From NCBI GenBank assembly GCA_903837595.1, contig CAILVI010000317.1:1-45849 (forward strand): a DNA stretch of 45,849 nucleotides. Reading direction: 5' to 3'. Positions within the stretch are counted from its first letter, which is position 1. Each line of letters opens with the position of its first letter. Both the position numbers and the translations under genes were made by a program. Below the pieces are notes generated by a model that had not been told where the DNA came from, searched no databases, and saw only the letters and a list, made by a program, of their open reading frames with translations. Positions 28,544 through 36,535 of this stretch are shown here, one piece after another. The stretch comes from an uncultured Thiodictyon sp. (GTDB taxonomy: Bacteria > Pseudomonadota > Gammaproteobacteria > Chromatiales > Chromatiaceae).

Positions 28544-28954
28544 ATGAGCGCCTTCAGCAAATGGCTGGTCCTGGCCTGTGGTCTATTTGGACTCACGGCC
28601 GGGGCCTACCACGCCTACCTGCTCGCCTCGCCCAAGAAGGTGCTGGTGGTCGTGGACAGTTCCTATCCCATGGGCCGGGTCTGGGACCGGGTCCCCCCAG
28701 TGCTCCAGTCATTGAGTGGGAGGCGTTACAGCGTCTTTGCACTGGCGACTGACAAGGGTTTGATTCACGGGTGGCAGCCCACCCTGGACCTGGGCCCCGC
28801 CAGCCCCTATGCCCCCAGGCAACTCACCGACCTGTGGCAGCGTCTGCCGGTGGACGAACGCAGGGAGGCCCAGGAGGTCGACCTCATCACCAATGCCACG
28901 CCGGGCGAGCTGCCGAGCGGAGGAGGCTGGACGGTGCTGCGACTGGCGCCTTAG
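28544..28954 (+). CDS. Small membrane-anchored protein with VWA-like first strand
   Basis: A 136-residue protein with one N-terminal hydrophobic helix (residues about 7-27). It then has VLVVVDSSYPMGRVWDRVP, which resembles the first strand and metal loop of a VWA domain although the DxSxS motif is incomplete (DSSYPM). I do not recognise a named family. It starts 21 bases after the VWA lipoprotein stop and is probably the last gene of the XpaC-TelA-VWA operon. It may be a periplasm-facing partner of the lipoprotein. Confidence 0.65.
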   Translation: MSAFSKWLVLACGLFGLTAGAYHAYLLASPKKVLVVVDSSYPMGRVWDRVPPVLQSLSGRRYSVFALATDKGLIHGWQPTLDLGPASPYAPRQLTDLWQRLPVDERREAQEVDLITNATPGELPSGGGWTVLRLAP

Positions 28955-29120
28955 CCCAGTCTTCAGGTGGCCCTCATGACTAGCGCAGCAGGGCGCAAAT
29001 TCCGAGACCGCTTCCGGCGGTTATCGTTGTCGTAATCGAGCGGCAGGAGCGTTGTGATCCGAGACCACGTCGACAACGACAACGATTTGGAGATGGCCTC
29101 GAAATCTCTGCTTCGTTGCA

Positions 29121-29684
29121 CTAGTCGTTACCCGGCTCACGCCGCCCGCTGCGGGTGCGCGACTGATAGGGGAAGCGCACCTGACCGAAACGAACCATCA
29201 ACACCGCACCGGCCAGGATCAGGACGGCGAATGCCGAGGCGGCGATCCCTAACTCGGTGAGCTCCTTCATGTCCAAGATGATGTGACGCGCCAAGGCGAC
29301 CATGGCGATGTAGAGCGGGATACGCACCGGCAAGGCGCCGGAGTCCAGATAGACCGCCACCATCGAAAGCACTTCGAGATAAATGAACAGCAACAGCAGA
29401 TCGGCCAGGGCGACCTGCCCCCGACCGACCATCGCGACGACCTCCTGAGCGCTGGCGATCACGGTGGCAATGCTGATCACCGCCAGAAAAACCAATTCGA
29501 AATGGCCGAGCATACGGCCGCCCAGGTCCAGGATGCGCGGGCTGTAGCCGGTCGCCGTTGTGGACGGGCTCTCGCCAGGGGCTGTCGGGCCAAGCGCACC
29601 CCCGGACGCGCCGGCGGCGTGCAGATTGGGCCGCCGCGCGGCGCGATCGGCGGGAAGTGCGTTTTCTACTGTATTCGGACCCAT
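29121..29684 (-). CDS. PsiE-family (phosphate-starvation-inducible) membrane protein
   Basis: A 187-residue protein with about 50 disordered residues followed by four hydrophobic helices. Segments HFELVFLAVISIATVIASAQ, LLLLFIYLEVLSMVAVYLDS, ALPVRIPLYIAMVALARHII and DMKELTELGIAAS fit the PsiE family. E. coli PsiE is about 136 residues, so this protein has an extra N-terminal tail. GAGGAG lies nine bases before the ATG at 29684. The family's role is not established beyond phosphate-responsive expression in E. coli. It faces away from gvpA, so 29685-30320 serves as a shared divergent upstream region. Confidence 0.85.
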   Translation of the reverse strand: MGPNTVENALPADRAARRPNLHAAGASGGALGPTAPGESPSTTATGYSPRILDLGGRMLGHFELVFLAVISIATVIASAQEVVAMVGRGQVALADLLLLFIYLEVLSMVAVYLDSGALPVRIPLYIAMVALARHIILDMKELTELGIAASAFAVLILAGAVLMVRFGQVRFPYQSRTRSGRREPGND

Positions 29685-30104
29685 GGGTCTTTACTCCTCT
29701 CAAAGATGGTTTGCCATCAAGCGCCGGTGGCGAGCGGCACGGCGCCGCGGACAGGTATCAGGATGGCAGGCCGGCGTTGAGGATTCGCTGACAACGCGGA
29801 TCAGAGTGCATTCAGGTGGAAGTCGTGCGGCGCGACTTGAGACGCGGACCCGGGCGGTGCGGGCGAGACGCGACACGGCTACGGGCGTGGCGAGCACCTG
29901 AGACGCCAGGCGATCCCGCCCGGGCAGCGGCAGGATCCGTCGGCCGCTGGCCTGCTGCGCTAGGGTGTCGGCGCCAGACGTATGGAACCCATTCCATAGC
30001 CCAGAATGCCGAGTCCCTCGCAAGGCCGGCCACAGAGTGGACCGAAAAACTGCATGCCACTGTTTTATATGAAGGTCGCAATCACGGTGGCGGCAACACT
30101 TTTC
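29685..30104. other. Upstream region of the psiE-like and gvpA genes
   Basis: No supported gene. Long open frames here on both strands have no family resemblance and cross into gvpA in antisense. The stretch probably holds regulatory sequence for the two divergent genes. Confidence 0.4.
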
Positions 30105-30119
30105 TGGCACGTCCGATGC
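30105..30119 (+). promoter_or_regulatory. Candidate sigma-54 promoter for gvpA
   Basis: CTGGCACGTCCGATGC has GG and GC separated by exactly 10 bases and the full TGGCAC half of the -24/-12 consensus. The -12 half reads ATGC instead of TTGC. Transcription would begin about 190 bases before gvpA. Gas-vesicle control by an NtrC-like activator is known in Serratia (GvrA). I did not identify activator sites here. Confidence 0.42.
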
Positions 30120-30320
30120 CCTATCTCTGGCAAGCAACCGAGCCGGCAGGACGCCACACCGCAAGACCCTGAGCCCTCCACTGCGTAACTGGAGTCGGTC
30201 CAGGAGAGGCGATCGGCGCGGCGGGTGCACATCGACACACGATGCCACCGCAAGGCCCGGTAGGTTCGCTGACAGCGCACAGTATGTGCATTTCGTTCCG
30301 ACGTTCAGAGGGTAAATAAA

Positions 30321-30539
30321 ATGGCAAAAGTCGCCAACTCCACCGATTCCTCCAGCTTGGCCGAAGTCGTTGACCGCATCCTGGACAAGGGCATCGTGAT
30401 CGACGCGTGGTTGAAGGTCTCCCTGGTCGGTATCGAGCTGCTCGCCGTCGAAGCCCGCGTGGTCATCGCCTCCGTCGAGACCTACCTGAAGTATGCCGAA
30501 GCGATCGGCCTCACCGCCCCGGCGGCGGCCCCGGCCTGA
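30321..30539 (+). CDS. gvpA: Gas vesicle structural protein GvpA
   Basis: A 72-residue protein with the strongly conserved GvpA core [20 protein letters not shown], then [18 protein letters not shown] and [15 protein letters not shown]. GvpA polymerises into the ribbed hydrophobic shell of gas vesicles, giving buoyancy. GAGGG lies about ten bases before the ATG. No gvpF, gvpG, gvpJ, gvpK, gvpL or gvpN gene is in the window, so assembly factors must be encoded elsewhere. The next gene is a probable gvpC, separated by a strong hairpin. Confidence 0.97.
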   Translation: MAKVANSTDSSSLAEVVDRILDKGIVIDAWLKVSLVGIELLAVEARVVIASVETYLKYAEAIGLTAPAAAPA

Positions 30540-30574
30540 TCGAGGGCTTGAGCGAGCTTCATTAGCTCCAAGAG

Positions 30575-30619
30575 GGATGCCGCCCCGCTGCCCGCCAGCA
30601 GCGGCCCACGGCGGCATCC
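30575..30619 (+). promoter_or_regulatory. Strong intercistronic hairpin between gvpA and gvpC-like gene
   Basis: GGATGCCGCC (30575-30584) pairs with GGCGGCATCC (30610-30619), and the inner CCGCTG (30585-30590) pairs with CAGCGG (30599-30604). No T-run follows, so it is probably a partial terminator or an RNA-stability element rather than a simple terminator. It would let gvpA be made in large excess over the downstream gene. Confidence 0.65.
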
Positions 30620-30725
30620 TGCGCCGGGTCACGTGGCCAACCGCGCCGCCCCCGGCAGTGGCGACGGTCCGCGGACTGGCCTGACTCCCGGTGCGATTTT
30701 CGCAACGAGATATGAGGTACAGACA

Positions 30726-31160
30726 ATGGGCCGTTTTGCCGAAGACATGGGACGACTGCGCGACGAGATCGAGTCCGAGCGTATCGCCCGCCAAACACTG
30801 ATCGCCGACACGCGCCAGGAAATCACCGACGCCGCACAGGCCTTCATCAGTGACCTGAAAACCACCGTAGAAACCTTGCAGGCCGATTTCCGTGAGGCCC
30901 ATGCCGACATGGCCGAAGCCGCACGGGCTGATCGCAACGCCTTCCTCGCCCAACTCGGCAGCAGCGTCGCTGACCTCCAGCGCCAGACGGTCGCACTGGT
31001 CACCGAACTGGCCGAGGAGCGCAGCGCAGGCGCTCAGGCCTGGCGGGGGACCGCCGCGTCCCCGGCCCAGGCCAAGGCTGCACACAAGACCCCGCACAAG
31101 ACTGCCGGCCAACAGAAGCCGCCGGTAAAGGGCGCCGCGGGCGCGGCGAAGCACGGGTGA
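30726..31160 (+). CDS. gvpC: GvpC-like gas vesicle reinforcing protein
   Basis: A 144-residue, mainly helical, charged protein. AFISDLKTTVETLQ (from residue 39) recurs as AFLAQLGSSVADLQ exactly 33 residues later, and a weaker unit precedes it. A 33-residue period is the hallmark of GvpC, which clips to the outside of the GvpA shell and strengthens it. A lysine-, alanine- and proline-rich tail (about residues 105-144) follows the repeats. I chose the ATG at 30726, with GAGG nearby, over an in-frame upstream start at 30633. Position after gvpA supports the call. Sequence identity to cyanobacterial GvpC is low, so this is a structural inference. Confidence 0.7.
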   Translation: MGRFAEDMGRLRDEIESERIARQTLIADTRQEITDAAQAFISDLKTTVETLQADFREAHADMAEAARADRNAFLAQLGSSVADLQRQTVALVTELAEERSAGAQAWRGTAASPAQAKAAHKTPHKTAGQQKPPVKGAAGAAKHG

Positions 31161-31430
31161 CGGGTCCCACCGCAGCGCCGGCAATAACCGCGCCGTTGCA
31201 CCCTAGAAGACGGTACACTTGATCCGCCCGGACTTGCTGAGACTGCGGTGCAGTTACGGCAGGTCACGGGCGGCAACTGCGCTTCGAAACATCAAGGTCA
31301 AGCGCTCGAAGAGCAAGCTTGGCTGTACGCGGCCGCCGCCTCGTCGACCCGGTCTTGCGTCGCTCGCCGCACCGCCCCTGAGCCGATCTTGATTTGCGCA
31401 CTCCGCACTTTCGTTTGGACCGAATTTCTG

Positions 31431-31477
31431 TATACTTGCGCGTTTACTGCGGGGCCGGCTCCGCACCGTGTTTTTTT
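31431..31477 (+). promoter_or_regulatory. rpsP promoter -10 element and terminator-like hairpin
   Basis: TGTATACT at 31429-31436 looks like a good -10 element; a -35 match is weak. Just after it, TGCGGGG/CTCCGCA (31448-31465) forms a short hairpin followed by seven T residues (31471-31477). This is either the terminator of upstream gas-vesicle transcription or an attenuator in the ribosomal leader. Confidence 0.45.
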
Positions 31478-31499
31478 CGCGCCCCCCGACTGAACAGGG

Positions 31500-31537
31500 C
31501 CTGAACGGCAGCCAATGGGTTGCGTTGCGTGTTCAGG
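31500..31537 (+). promoter_or_regulatory. rpsP leader hairpin
   Basis: CCTGAAC (31500-31506) pairs with GTTCAGG (31531-31537), with an inner GCAGCC/GGTTGC stem. It lies about 30 bases before the rpsP start and may control translation of the ribosomal operon. Confidence 0.45.
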
Positions 31538-31566
31538 GGGCTATTCGTCTCTAGCTAGGACAGACC

Positions 31567-31839
31567 ATGGTCACGATCCGTTTGACTCGCGGCGGTGCTA
31601 AGAAGCACCCTTTCTACCAGATTGTCGTTACCGACATCCGCTCGCCCCGTGATGGGCGCTACATTGAGCGTATCGGTTTCTTCAACCCCACCGCCCGCGG
31701 CGGTGAGGTGCCGTTGCGGGTAGACCGCGCCCGCGCGGACCACTGGATCAAGAACGGCGCCCAGCCGACGGACCGCGTCCGTCAGCTGCTGCGTCAGGCG
31801 GCCCGCGAAGCCGCGGCAGCGATCCCTGCGGCGGCCTAG
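31567..31839 (+). CDS. rpsP: 30S ribosomal protein S16
   Basis: A 90-residue protein with the S16 signature [20 protein letters not shown] followed by [20 protein letters not shown] and [19 protein letters not shown]16 binds 16S rRNA early in 30S assembly. It is the first gene of the conserved rpsP-rimM-trmD-rplS operon, preceded by a leader hairpin. The C-terminal tail is alanine-rich, as in many gammaproteobacteria. Confidence 0.98.
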   Translation: MVTIRLTRGGAKKHPFYQIVVTDIRSPRDGRYIERIGFFNPTARGGEVPLRVDRARADHWIKNGAQPTDRVRQLLRQAAREAAAAIPAAA

Positions 31840-31937
31840 CGCGCGACCCCCGGTTGCGACCCAGCCCACCCACCTAAAAGCACGACCGGACGTTCAGCCC
31901 GGGCGTCCGACCAGTCCTTTACCCGAGCGCACCGACC

Positions 31938-32465
31938 ATGCCTGATAGCGGCCCCGATGGGCAGTGTCCCGCGGTCAAGCGCCTGGTTCTCGGGCACATC
32001 GACGGCGTCTACGGGGTGCGCGGCTGGGTCAAGGTCTTTTCCGAGACCATGCCGCGCGAAGGCATTCTTCGCTATTCGCCCTGGCTGCTCGGCAACTCCG
32101 ATCAGCCCCGCCGGGTAGCGGAGGGACGGGCGCACAGTAAGGGCGTGGTGGTGCGGCTGGAGGGCTGCGACGATCGCGATCAGGCGCAAGCCTTGGTGGG
32201 CCAGGAAATCGCGGTCACCCGCGACCGCCTGCCCCCGGCCAAGGCGGACGAATTTTACTGGATCGACTTGGAGGGACTCGCCGTCGAGACCCTGGACGGC
32301 GTGGCCTTGGGACAGGTGAGCCACCTGTTCTCGACCGGAGCCAATGACGTGCTGGTGGTGGTCGGTGAGCGCGAGCGCCTGCTGCCCTTCACCTGGGACG
32401 CGGTGGTCCGATCAGTGGATTTCGAGCGGCGGTTGATTCAAGTGGACTGGGACCCGGATTTCTAG
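31938..32465 (+). CDS. rimM: 16S rRNA processing protein RimM
   Basis: A 175-residue two-domain protein. The N-terminal domain has LVLGHIDGVYGVRGWVKVFS and the C-terminal PRC-barrel part has EFYWIDLEGLAVETLDGVAL and GANDVLVVVG. RimM helps mature the 30S head together with S19. It lies between rpsP and trmD as in most gammaproteobacteria. The short hydrophilic N-terminal extension is not unusual. Confidence 0.97.
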   Translation: MPDSGPDGQCPAVKRLVLGHIDGVYGVRGWVKVFSETMPREGILRYSPWLLGNSDQPRRVAEGRAHSKGVVVRLEGCDDRDQAQALVGQEIAVTRDRLPPAKADEFYWIDLEGLAVETLDGVALGQVSHLFSTGANDVLVVVGERERLLPFTWDAVVRSVDFERRLIQVDWDPDF

Positions 32466-32513
32466 TGCCGGCACCGTTGGTGTCTGGCGCCGGTCGACCT
32501 GGGCACTGAGCGG

Positions 32514-33266
32514 ATGACCCCCATGCGTTTCGATGTGGTGACCCTGCTCCCGGATCTCTTCCGGATGCTGCTGGATCAGGGGGTGACCGGTCGCGCCCTG
32601 ACCCGCGGAATCGCCGCGCTGCACCTCTGGAACCCGCGGGATTACACCCGCGACGTGCATCGTACCGTCGATGACCGCCCCTACGGCGGCGGGCCCGGGA
32701 TGGTTATGAAGGTGGAGCCGTTGCGGGACGCGATCGGCGCGGCCCGCGCCCAGGCCCCCAACAGTCGGGTGGCCTACCTGTCGCCCCAGGGGCGCCTGCT
32801 CGATCAGGCGGCGATGGGCGAGATTGCGCAGGCCGACGGCTGGATTTTGGTCGCCGGACGCTATGAAGGGATCGATGAGCGGTTGCTCGAGCGCGAGGTG
32901 GACGAGGAGTGGTCCATCGGCGACTACGTACTGAGCGGCGGTGAACTGGCGGCCATGGTGGTCATGGACGCGGTGATCCGGCTGCTGCCGGGGGCACTGG
33001 GTCACGCGCAGTCCGCGGCGCAGGACTCGCATACTGACGGACTGCTCGATTGCCCCCACTACACCCGCCCGGAGCAGGTGGAGGGGCGGTCGGTACCGGC
33101 GGTCCTGATCGGCGGCGACCACGCGGCGATTGCGCGGTGGCGCCGCCGTGAGGCACTCGGCCGGACCTGGCTCAAGCGGCCCGAATTGTTGGCGCGACGG
33201 GGTCTGAACCCAGTGGATCAGGCGCTGCTCGATGAATTTATCCAGGCCCGCCACACGGCCGGGTGA
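32514..33266 (+). CDS. trmD: tRNA (guanine-37-N1)-methyltransferase
   Basis: A 250-residue SPOUT-class enzyme that methylates G37 next to the anticodon to prevent frameshifting. Motifs seen are [24 protein letters not shown], the knot segments [13 protein letters not shown] and [15 protein letters not shown], and [11 protein letters not shown]. An in-frame ATG at 32523 is also possible and would remove three residues; alignment to the family cannot decide. It is third in its operon. Confidence 0.97.
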   Translation: MTPMRFDVVTLLPDLFRMLLDQGVTGRALTRGIAALHLWNPRDYTRDVHRTVDDRPYGGGPGMVMKVEPLRDAIGAARAQAPNSRVAYLSPQGRLLDQAAMGEIAQADGWILVAGRYEGIDERLLEREVDEEWSIGDYVLSGGELAAMVVMDAVIRLLPGALGHAQSAAQDSHTDGLLDCPHYTRPEQVEGRSVPAVLIGGDHAAIARWRRREALGRTWLKRPELLARRGLNPVDQALLDEFIQARHTAG

Positions 33267-33290
33267 GCGAGAACAGGAGCTTAGGAAATA

Positions 33291-33635
33291 ATGAGCAATA
33301 TCATACAAGCGCTCGATGCCGAGCAGATGAACCGTCAGGTTCCGGATTTCGCCGCGGGCGACACCGTGGTCGTCCAGATCAAGGTGAAGGAAGGCGAACG
33401 CGAGCGCCTTCAGGCCTTCGAGGGCGTCGTCATCGCCAAGCGCAACCGTGGCCTCAACTCGGCCTTTACCGTGCGCAAGATCTCCCACGGCGAGGGGGTG
33501 GAGCGCGTGTTCCAGACCTACAGCCCGATCATCGCCGAGATCCAGGTCAAGCGCCGGGGCGACGTGCGTCGCGCCAAGCTCTACTACCTGCGCGGGCTCA
33601 CCGGCAAGGCCGCCCGCATCAAGGAAAAGCTGTAG
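33291..33635 (+). CDS. rplS: 50S ribosomal protein L19
   Basis: A 114-residue protein with [20 protein letters not shown], then [20 protein letters not shown] and [16 protein letters not shown], the L19 signature. L19 sits at the 30S-50S interface. AGGA lies eight bases before the ATG. It ends its operon and is followed by a stem-loop at 33639-33693. Confidence 0.98.
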   Translation: MSNIIQALDAEQMNRQVPDFAAGDTVVVQIKVKEGERERLQAFEGVVIAKRNRGLNSAFTVRKISHGEGVERVFQTYSPIIAEIQVKRRGDVRRAKLYYLRGLTGKAARIKEKL

Positions 33636-33638
33636 GCA

Positions 33639-33693
33639 GGGTCCGCCGCGCGAGGGTGCGGCATGTGCCGGGGCTATGAGGAGCGGCGGACCC
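33639..33693 (+). terminator. Stem-loop after the rplS operon
   Basis: GGGTCCGCCGC (33639-33649) pairs with GCGGCGGACCC (33683-33693) across a 33-base loop. No strong T-run follows, so it may act in RNA stability as much as in termination. Confidence 0.5.
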
Positions 33694-33802
33694 TTGGTCT
33701 GCCTCACTTTGTTTCCGGCGCAGACCGCAGCCTCCCCACAGCGACAGATTCTCGGATAGCACCCTGACCGACCGTCCTCAAAGCGCCACCAGCTGAGGTC
33801 TT

Positions 33803-35245
33803 ATGACCGCGAGCTTTTACTGGCACGACTATGAGACCTGGGGCGCCGATCCGCGGCGGGATCGCCCCTGCCAGTTCGCCGGGCTGCGCACCGACGCCGA
33901 CCTCAACCCGGTCGGCGAGCCCTTGGTGCTCTATTGCCGGCCCGCCCTAGACCTGCTACCCCAGCCTGAAGCCTGCCTGATTACCGGCATCACGCCCCAG
34001 CTTGCCAATGAAAAGGGCGTGATCGAGGCCGAATTCACCGCCGCCATCGCGGACGCGCTGGCTGTCCCAGACACCTGCGGGACCGGCTACAACAGCATCC
34101 GTTTCGACGACGAGGTGACCCGCCACCTTTTCTACCGCAACCTGCGCGACCCCTATGCCCGGGAGTGGCAGAACGGCAATTCGCGCTGGGACCTCATCGA
34201 CACCCTGCGCCTGGCCCAGGCCCTGCGCCCGGAAGGCATCACTTGGCCGCTGCGCGAGGACGGCACCACCTCCTTTCGCCTGACGGACCTGACCAACGCC
34301 AACGCCATCCCGCACACCGGCGCCCATGACGCCCTGGCCGACGTACAGGCGACCATCGCCGTCGCCCGACTGCTGCGCGGCGCCCAGCCCCGGCTCTATG
34401 ACTACGCCCTGACCCTGCGCGACAAGCGTCTGGTGCGCACCCTATTGGAGAAAGGCGACCCCCTGCTGCACGCCTCCGCCCGCTTCCCGGCTGCGCTGGG
34501 GTGCATCGCCCCGGTGGTGGCGGTAGCCCCGCACCCAACCAACAACAACGGCGTGATCTGCCTGGATCTGCGGACCGATCCGCAGCTGCTGCTGGACCTT
34601 ACGGTGGAAGAATTGCGCATGCGGCTTTTCACGCCCAGCGCGCAGTTGCCGGCCGGGGTCGAGCGCATCCCACTCAAGACCGTCAAGGTCAATCACTCCC
34701 CCGTGCTGGCCCCGCTGAAGACACTCCCCTCGGCCGCAGCCGGGCGCTGGTCGATCGACCCGGACCAGGTGGTCCGGCGGGCATCCTTCGTCAGGGAACA
34801 CGCCGCCGCCATCCGCAGCCGCGTCCAGGCCGTGCATCAGGCACCACCGGACGCCCAGACGGACACCGACCCGGACCTGATGCTTTACTGCGGCGGATTC
34901 CTGTCGGATGCCGATCGCCGGACCCTGGAGCGTATCCGGCAGCGGCCCCCAACGGAGCTCGCCGACGCCACACCGCGCTTCGCCGATCCGCGTCTGCCGG
35001 AGATGGTCTTTCGCTATCGCGCCCGTAACTGGCCCGAGATCCTAACGCCGGATGAGCGCGAAGCGTGGGACGCCTGGCGCCTCACCCGGCTCACCGACCC
35101 CCAGGGCGGCGGCAGCATCCAGCTGGATCAGTACGAAGCGCAAATCGCCGCGCTCGGTGAGACTCATGCCGCCGACCCGGCGAAGCTGAAGATTATCGAT
35201 GCGTTGACCGCCTGGGCCGAGACACTGATGGACGCCGGGGACTGA
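33803..35245 (+). CDS. sbcB: Exodeoxyribonuclease I
   Basis: A 480-residue protein, close to the 475 of E. coli ExoI. The DnaQ-type exonuclease domain begins FYWHDYETWG, with catalytic aspartate 9 and glutamate 11. It continues through GTGYNSIRFDDEVTRHLFYR and the DEDDh motif HTGAHDALADVQATIAVARL. The C-terminal SH3-like and helical extension of ExoI is present. It digests single-stranded DNA 3' to 5' in recombination and mismatch repair. It stands alone after the rplS operon and is convergent with the next gene, with a palindrome between. Confidence 0.95.
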   Translation: MTASFYWHDYETWGADPRRDRPCQFAGLRTDADLNPVGEPLVLYCRPALDLLPQPEACLITGITPQLANEKGVIEAEFTAAIADALAVPDTCGTGYNSIRFDDEVTRHLFYRNLRDPYAREWQNGNSRWDLIDTLRLAQALRPEGITWPLREDGTTSFRLTDLTNANAIPHTGAHDALADVQATIAVARLLRGAQPRLYDYALTLRDKRLVRTLLEKGDPLLHASARFPAALGCIAPVVAVAPHPTNNNGVICLDLRTDPQLLLDLTVEELRMRLFTPSAQLPAGVERIPLKTVKVNHSPVLAPLKTLPSAAAGRWSIDPDQVVRRASFVREHAAAIRSRVQAVHQAPPDAQTDTDPDLMLYCGGFLSDADRRTLERIRQRPPTELADATPRFADPRLPEMVFRYRARNWPEILTPDEREAWDAWRLTRLTDPQGGGSIQLDQYEAQIAALGETHAADPAKLKIIDALTAWAETLMDAGD

Positions 35246-35293
35246 CGACAGGGATAGCCATTCGCCCCGGCCATCCGATCGGGACTCGCCGTA

Positions 35294-35322
35294 GTAGGGG
35301 CGGGTTTGAAACCCGCCCCTAC
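35294..35322. repeat. REP-like perfect palindrome
   Basis: GTAGGGGCGGGTTT and its near-exact complement AAACCCGCCCCTAC meet around a single G, giving a 29-base palindrome in the gap between convergent genes. This form is typical of dispersed REP elements and may also act as a bidirectional terminator. Confidence 0.75.
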
Positions 35323-35361
35323 GCCCGCAGACCAAACCCGGTCCGCAGGACATTCACCGCT

Positions 35362-36285
35362 TCAGTTCCTCAGGTAGCCCAGGGTCTCCGGTGCGAATCG
35401 CCGCGGCGTGATCCCCAGTCGCGCAAATCCGTCGTCCCCGGTACAAACATTTCCCTCCAGCAGCATCTCGATCTGTCCACGGGTGATGGGGAACCAGGGG
35501 TAGCGTTCCAATAGGGCCGCCGCCGCCTTCACCACGCCGGCGGGCGCCGGCAACATCCATTTGGACCGACCGCAGGCGGCGGCGATGGCGGTGAGGATGG
35601 CCTTCCAACTCAGGCGATCCGGCCCGCACAGGCTGTAGGTCTGCGACTCCGTAGCCGGGTCGGTCAGGGCCAGGGCAAAGGCCGCCGCCACATCCGTGAC
35701 CGCCACTGGGGCCAGTTCGAACTGGCCGGCCTTCAGCGGCAGCAGCCCCGGGAAGAACAGGGGGGCGGGCAGCGGACTCAAGATGATGTCGCGCTTGAGC
35801 TGATCACAGAATTCCATGCGCCCACGCGGGTCGCCAAAGATCACCGAGGGGCGAAAGATGGTCCAGCGCAGGCCCGACGCCTTCAGCGCCTCCTCGGCCT
35901 GGAACTTGGTGCGCTGATAGGCGCTGCCGTCGGCACGAATCCCGTTGGCGCTCATCAGGATGAAGCGCGTGACACCCGCTTGGCGGGCCGCCGTCAGGGT
36001 ATCGATCACACCCTGGTGCTGCAGCGCCTCGAAGGTGATGCCGCGGGCCGGAAACTCGCGCAGGATGCCGATCAGATAGATCACGGCCACCGTCCCTTGG
36101 AGACACTCCCGCAGCGCCCGCGCATCATTCACCTCGCCCGCGACCCGCTCGCAGCCGTCCGACCGCTCGACCTTGGACTCGCTACCGGGCCGAACCAATA
36201 GCCGGGGAGTGTGACCGTCCTGGAGCAGACGCTCGACCAGGTAAGACCCTACGAACCCGGTCCCACCGATGATTGCAACCTTCAT
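35362..36285 (-). CDS. NDUFA9-like NAD(P)-binding oxidoreductase (atypical SDR)
   Basis: A 307-residue atypical short-chain dehydrogenase. It opens MKVAIIGGTGFVGSYLVERL with the Rossmann glycine loop, then VEVNDARAL-like and AVIYLIGILREFP segments, and FILMSANGIRADGSAYQRTK with a YxxxK pair. The C-terminal region (AVTDVAAAFALAL) resembles the complex I NDUFA9/YcfI group. These proteins often act in quinone or chlorophyll-related metabolism, but the substrate is unknown. I chose the ATG at 36285 because GGAG lies eight bases upstream; a start at 36312 lacks support. Confidence 0.83.
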   Translation of the reverse strand: MKVAIIGGTGFVGSYLVERLLQDGHTPRLLVRPGSESKVERSDGCERVAGEVNDARALRECLQGTVAVIYLIGILREFPARGITFEALQHQGVIDTLTAARQAGVTRFILMSANGIRADGSAYQRTKFQAEEALKASGLRWTIFRPSVIFGDPRGRMEFCDQLKRDIILSPLPAPLFFPGLLPLKAGQFELAPVAVTDVAAAFALALTDPATESQTYSLCGPDRLSWKAILTAIAAACGRSKWMLPAPAGVVKAAAALLERYPWFPITRGQIEMLLEGNVCTGDDGFARLGITPRRFAPETLGYLRN

Positions 36286-36464
36286 GTCGTTGTCTCCGCA
36301 ACCTAAAACCAATGTCCTTAAATTGGTGGCAGGCGCTCGATTCTCAACCTGAGGTGCTTACCCGTGAACAGCGAGGGACTCAGACATCCCACAGTCAATT
36401 TCCCCAGCGCCTCGGCAGTGGCGCCGATGTCCACACGCGTCGCGGCCGGGAGCCCGAGTCGACC

Positions 36465-36493
36465 AAAAAAAACCCCGACACTAGGTCGGGGTT
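36465..36493 (-). terminator. Rho-independent terminator of the Bax-inhibitor-1 gene
   Basis: On the minus strand AACCCCGAC and GTCGGGGTT (36493-36471) form a nine-pair stem with a five-base loop, followed by a run of eight T residues. It lies 43 bases after the stop at 36536. Confidence 0.9.
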
Positions 36494-36535
36494 CGTCTTA
36501 CCGTCAATCCGGACAGAAAGCCCGCGGGTTCAGAG

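Noticed and set aside
29700-31184. 494-residue minus-strand open frame across gvpA and the gvpC-like gene
   Set aside because: It is antisense to two well-supported genes, rich in arginine, proline and serine, and matches no family; typical of GC-rich shadow frames.
32412-33707. 431-residue minus-strand open frame over trmD and rplS
   Set aside because: The plus-strand genes are certain; the antisense frame is a codon-bias artefact.
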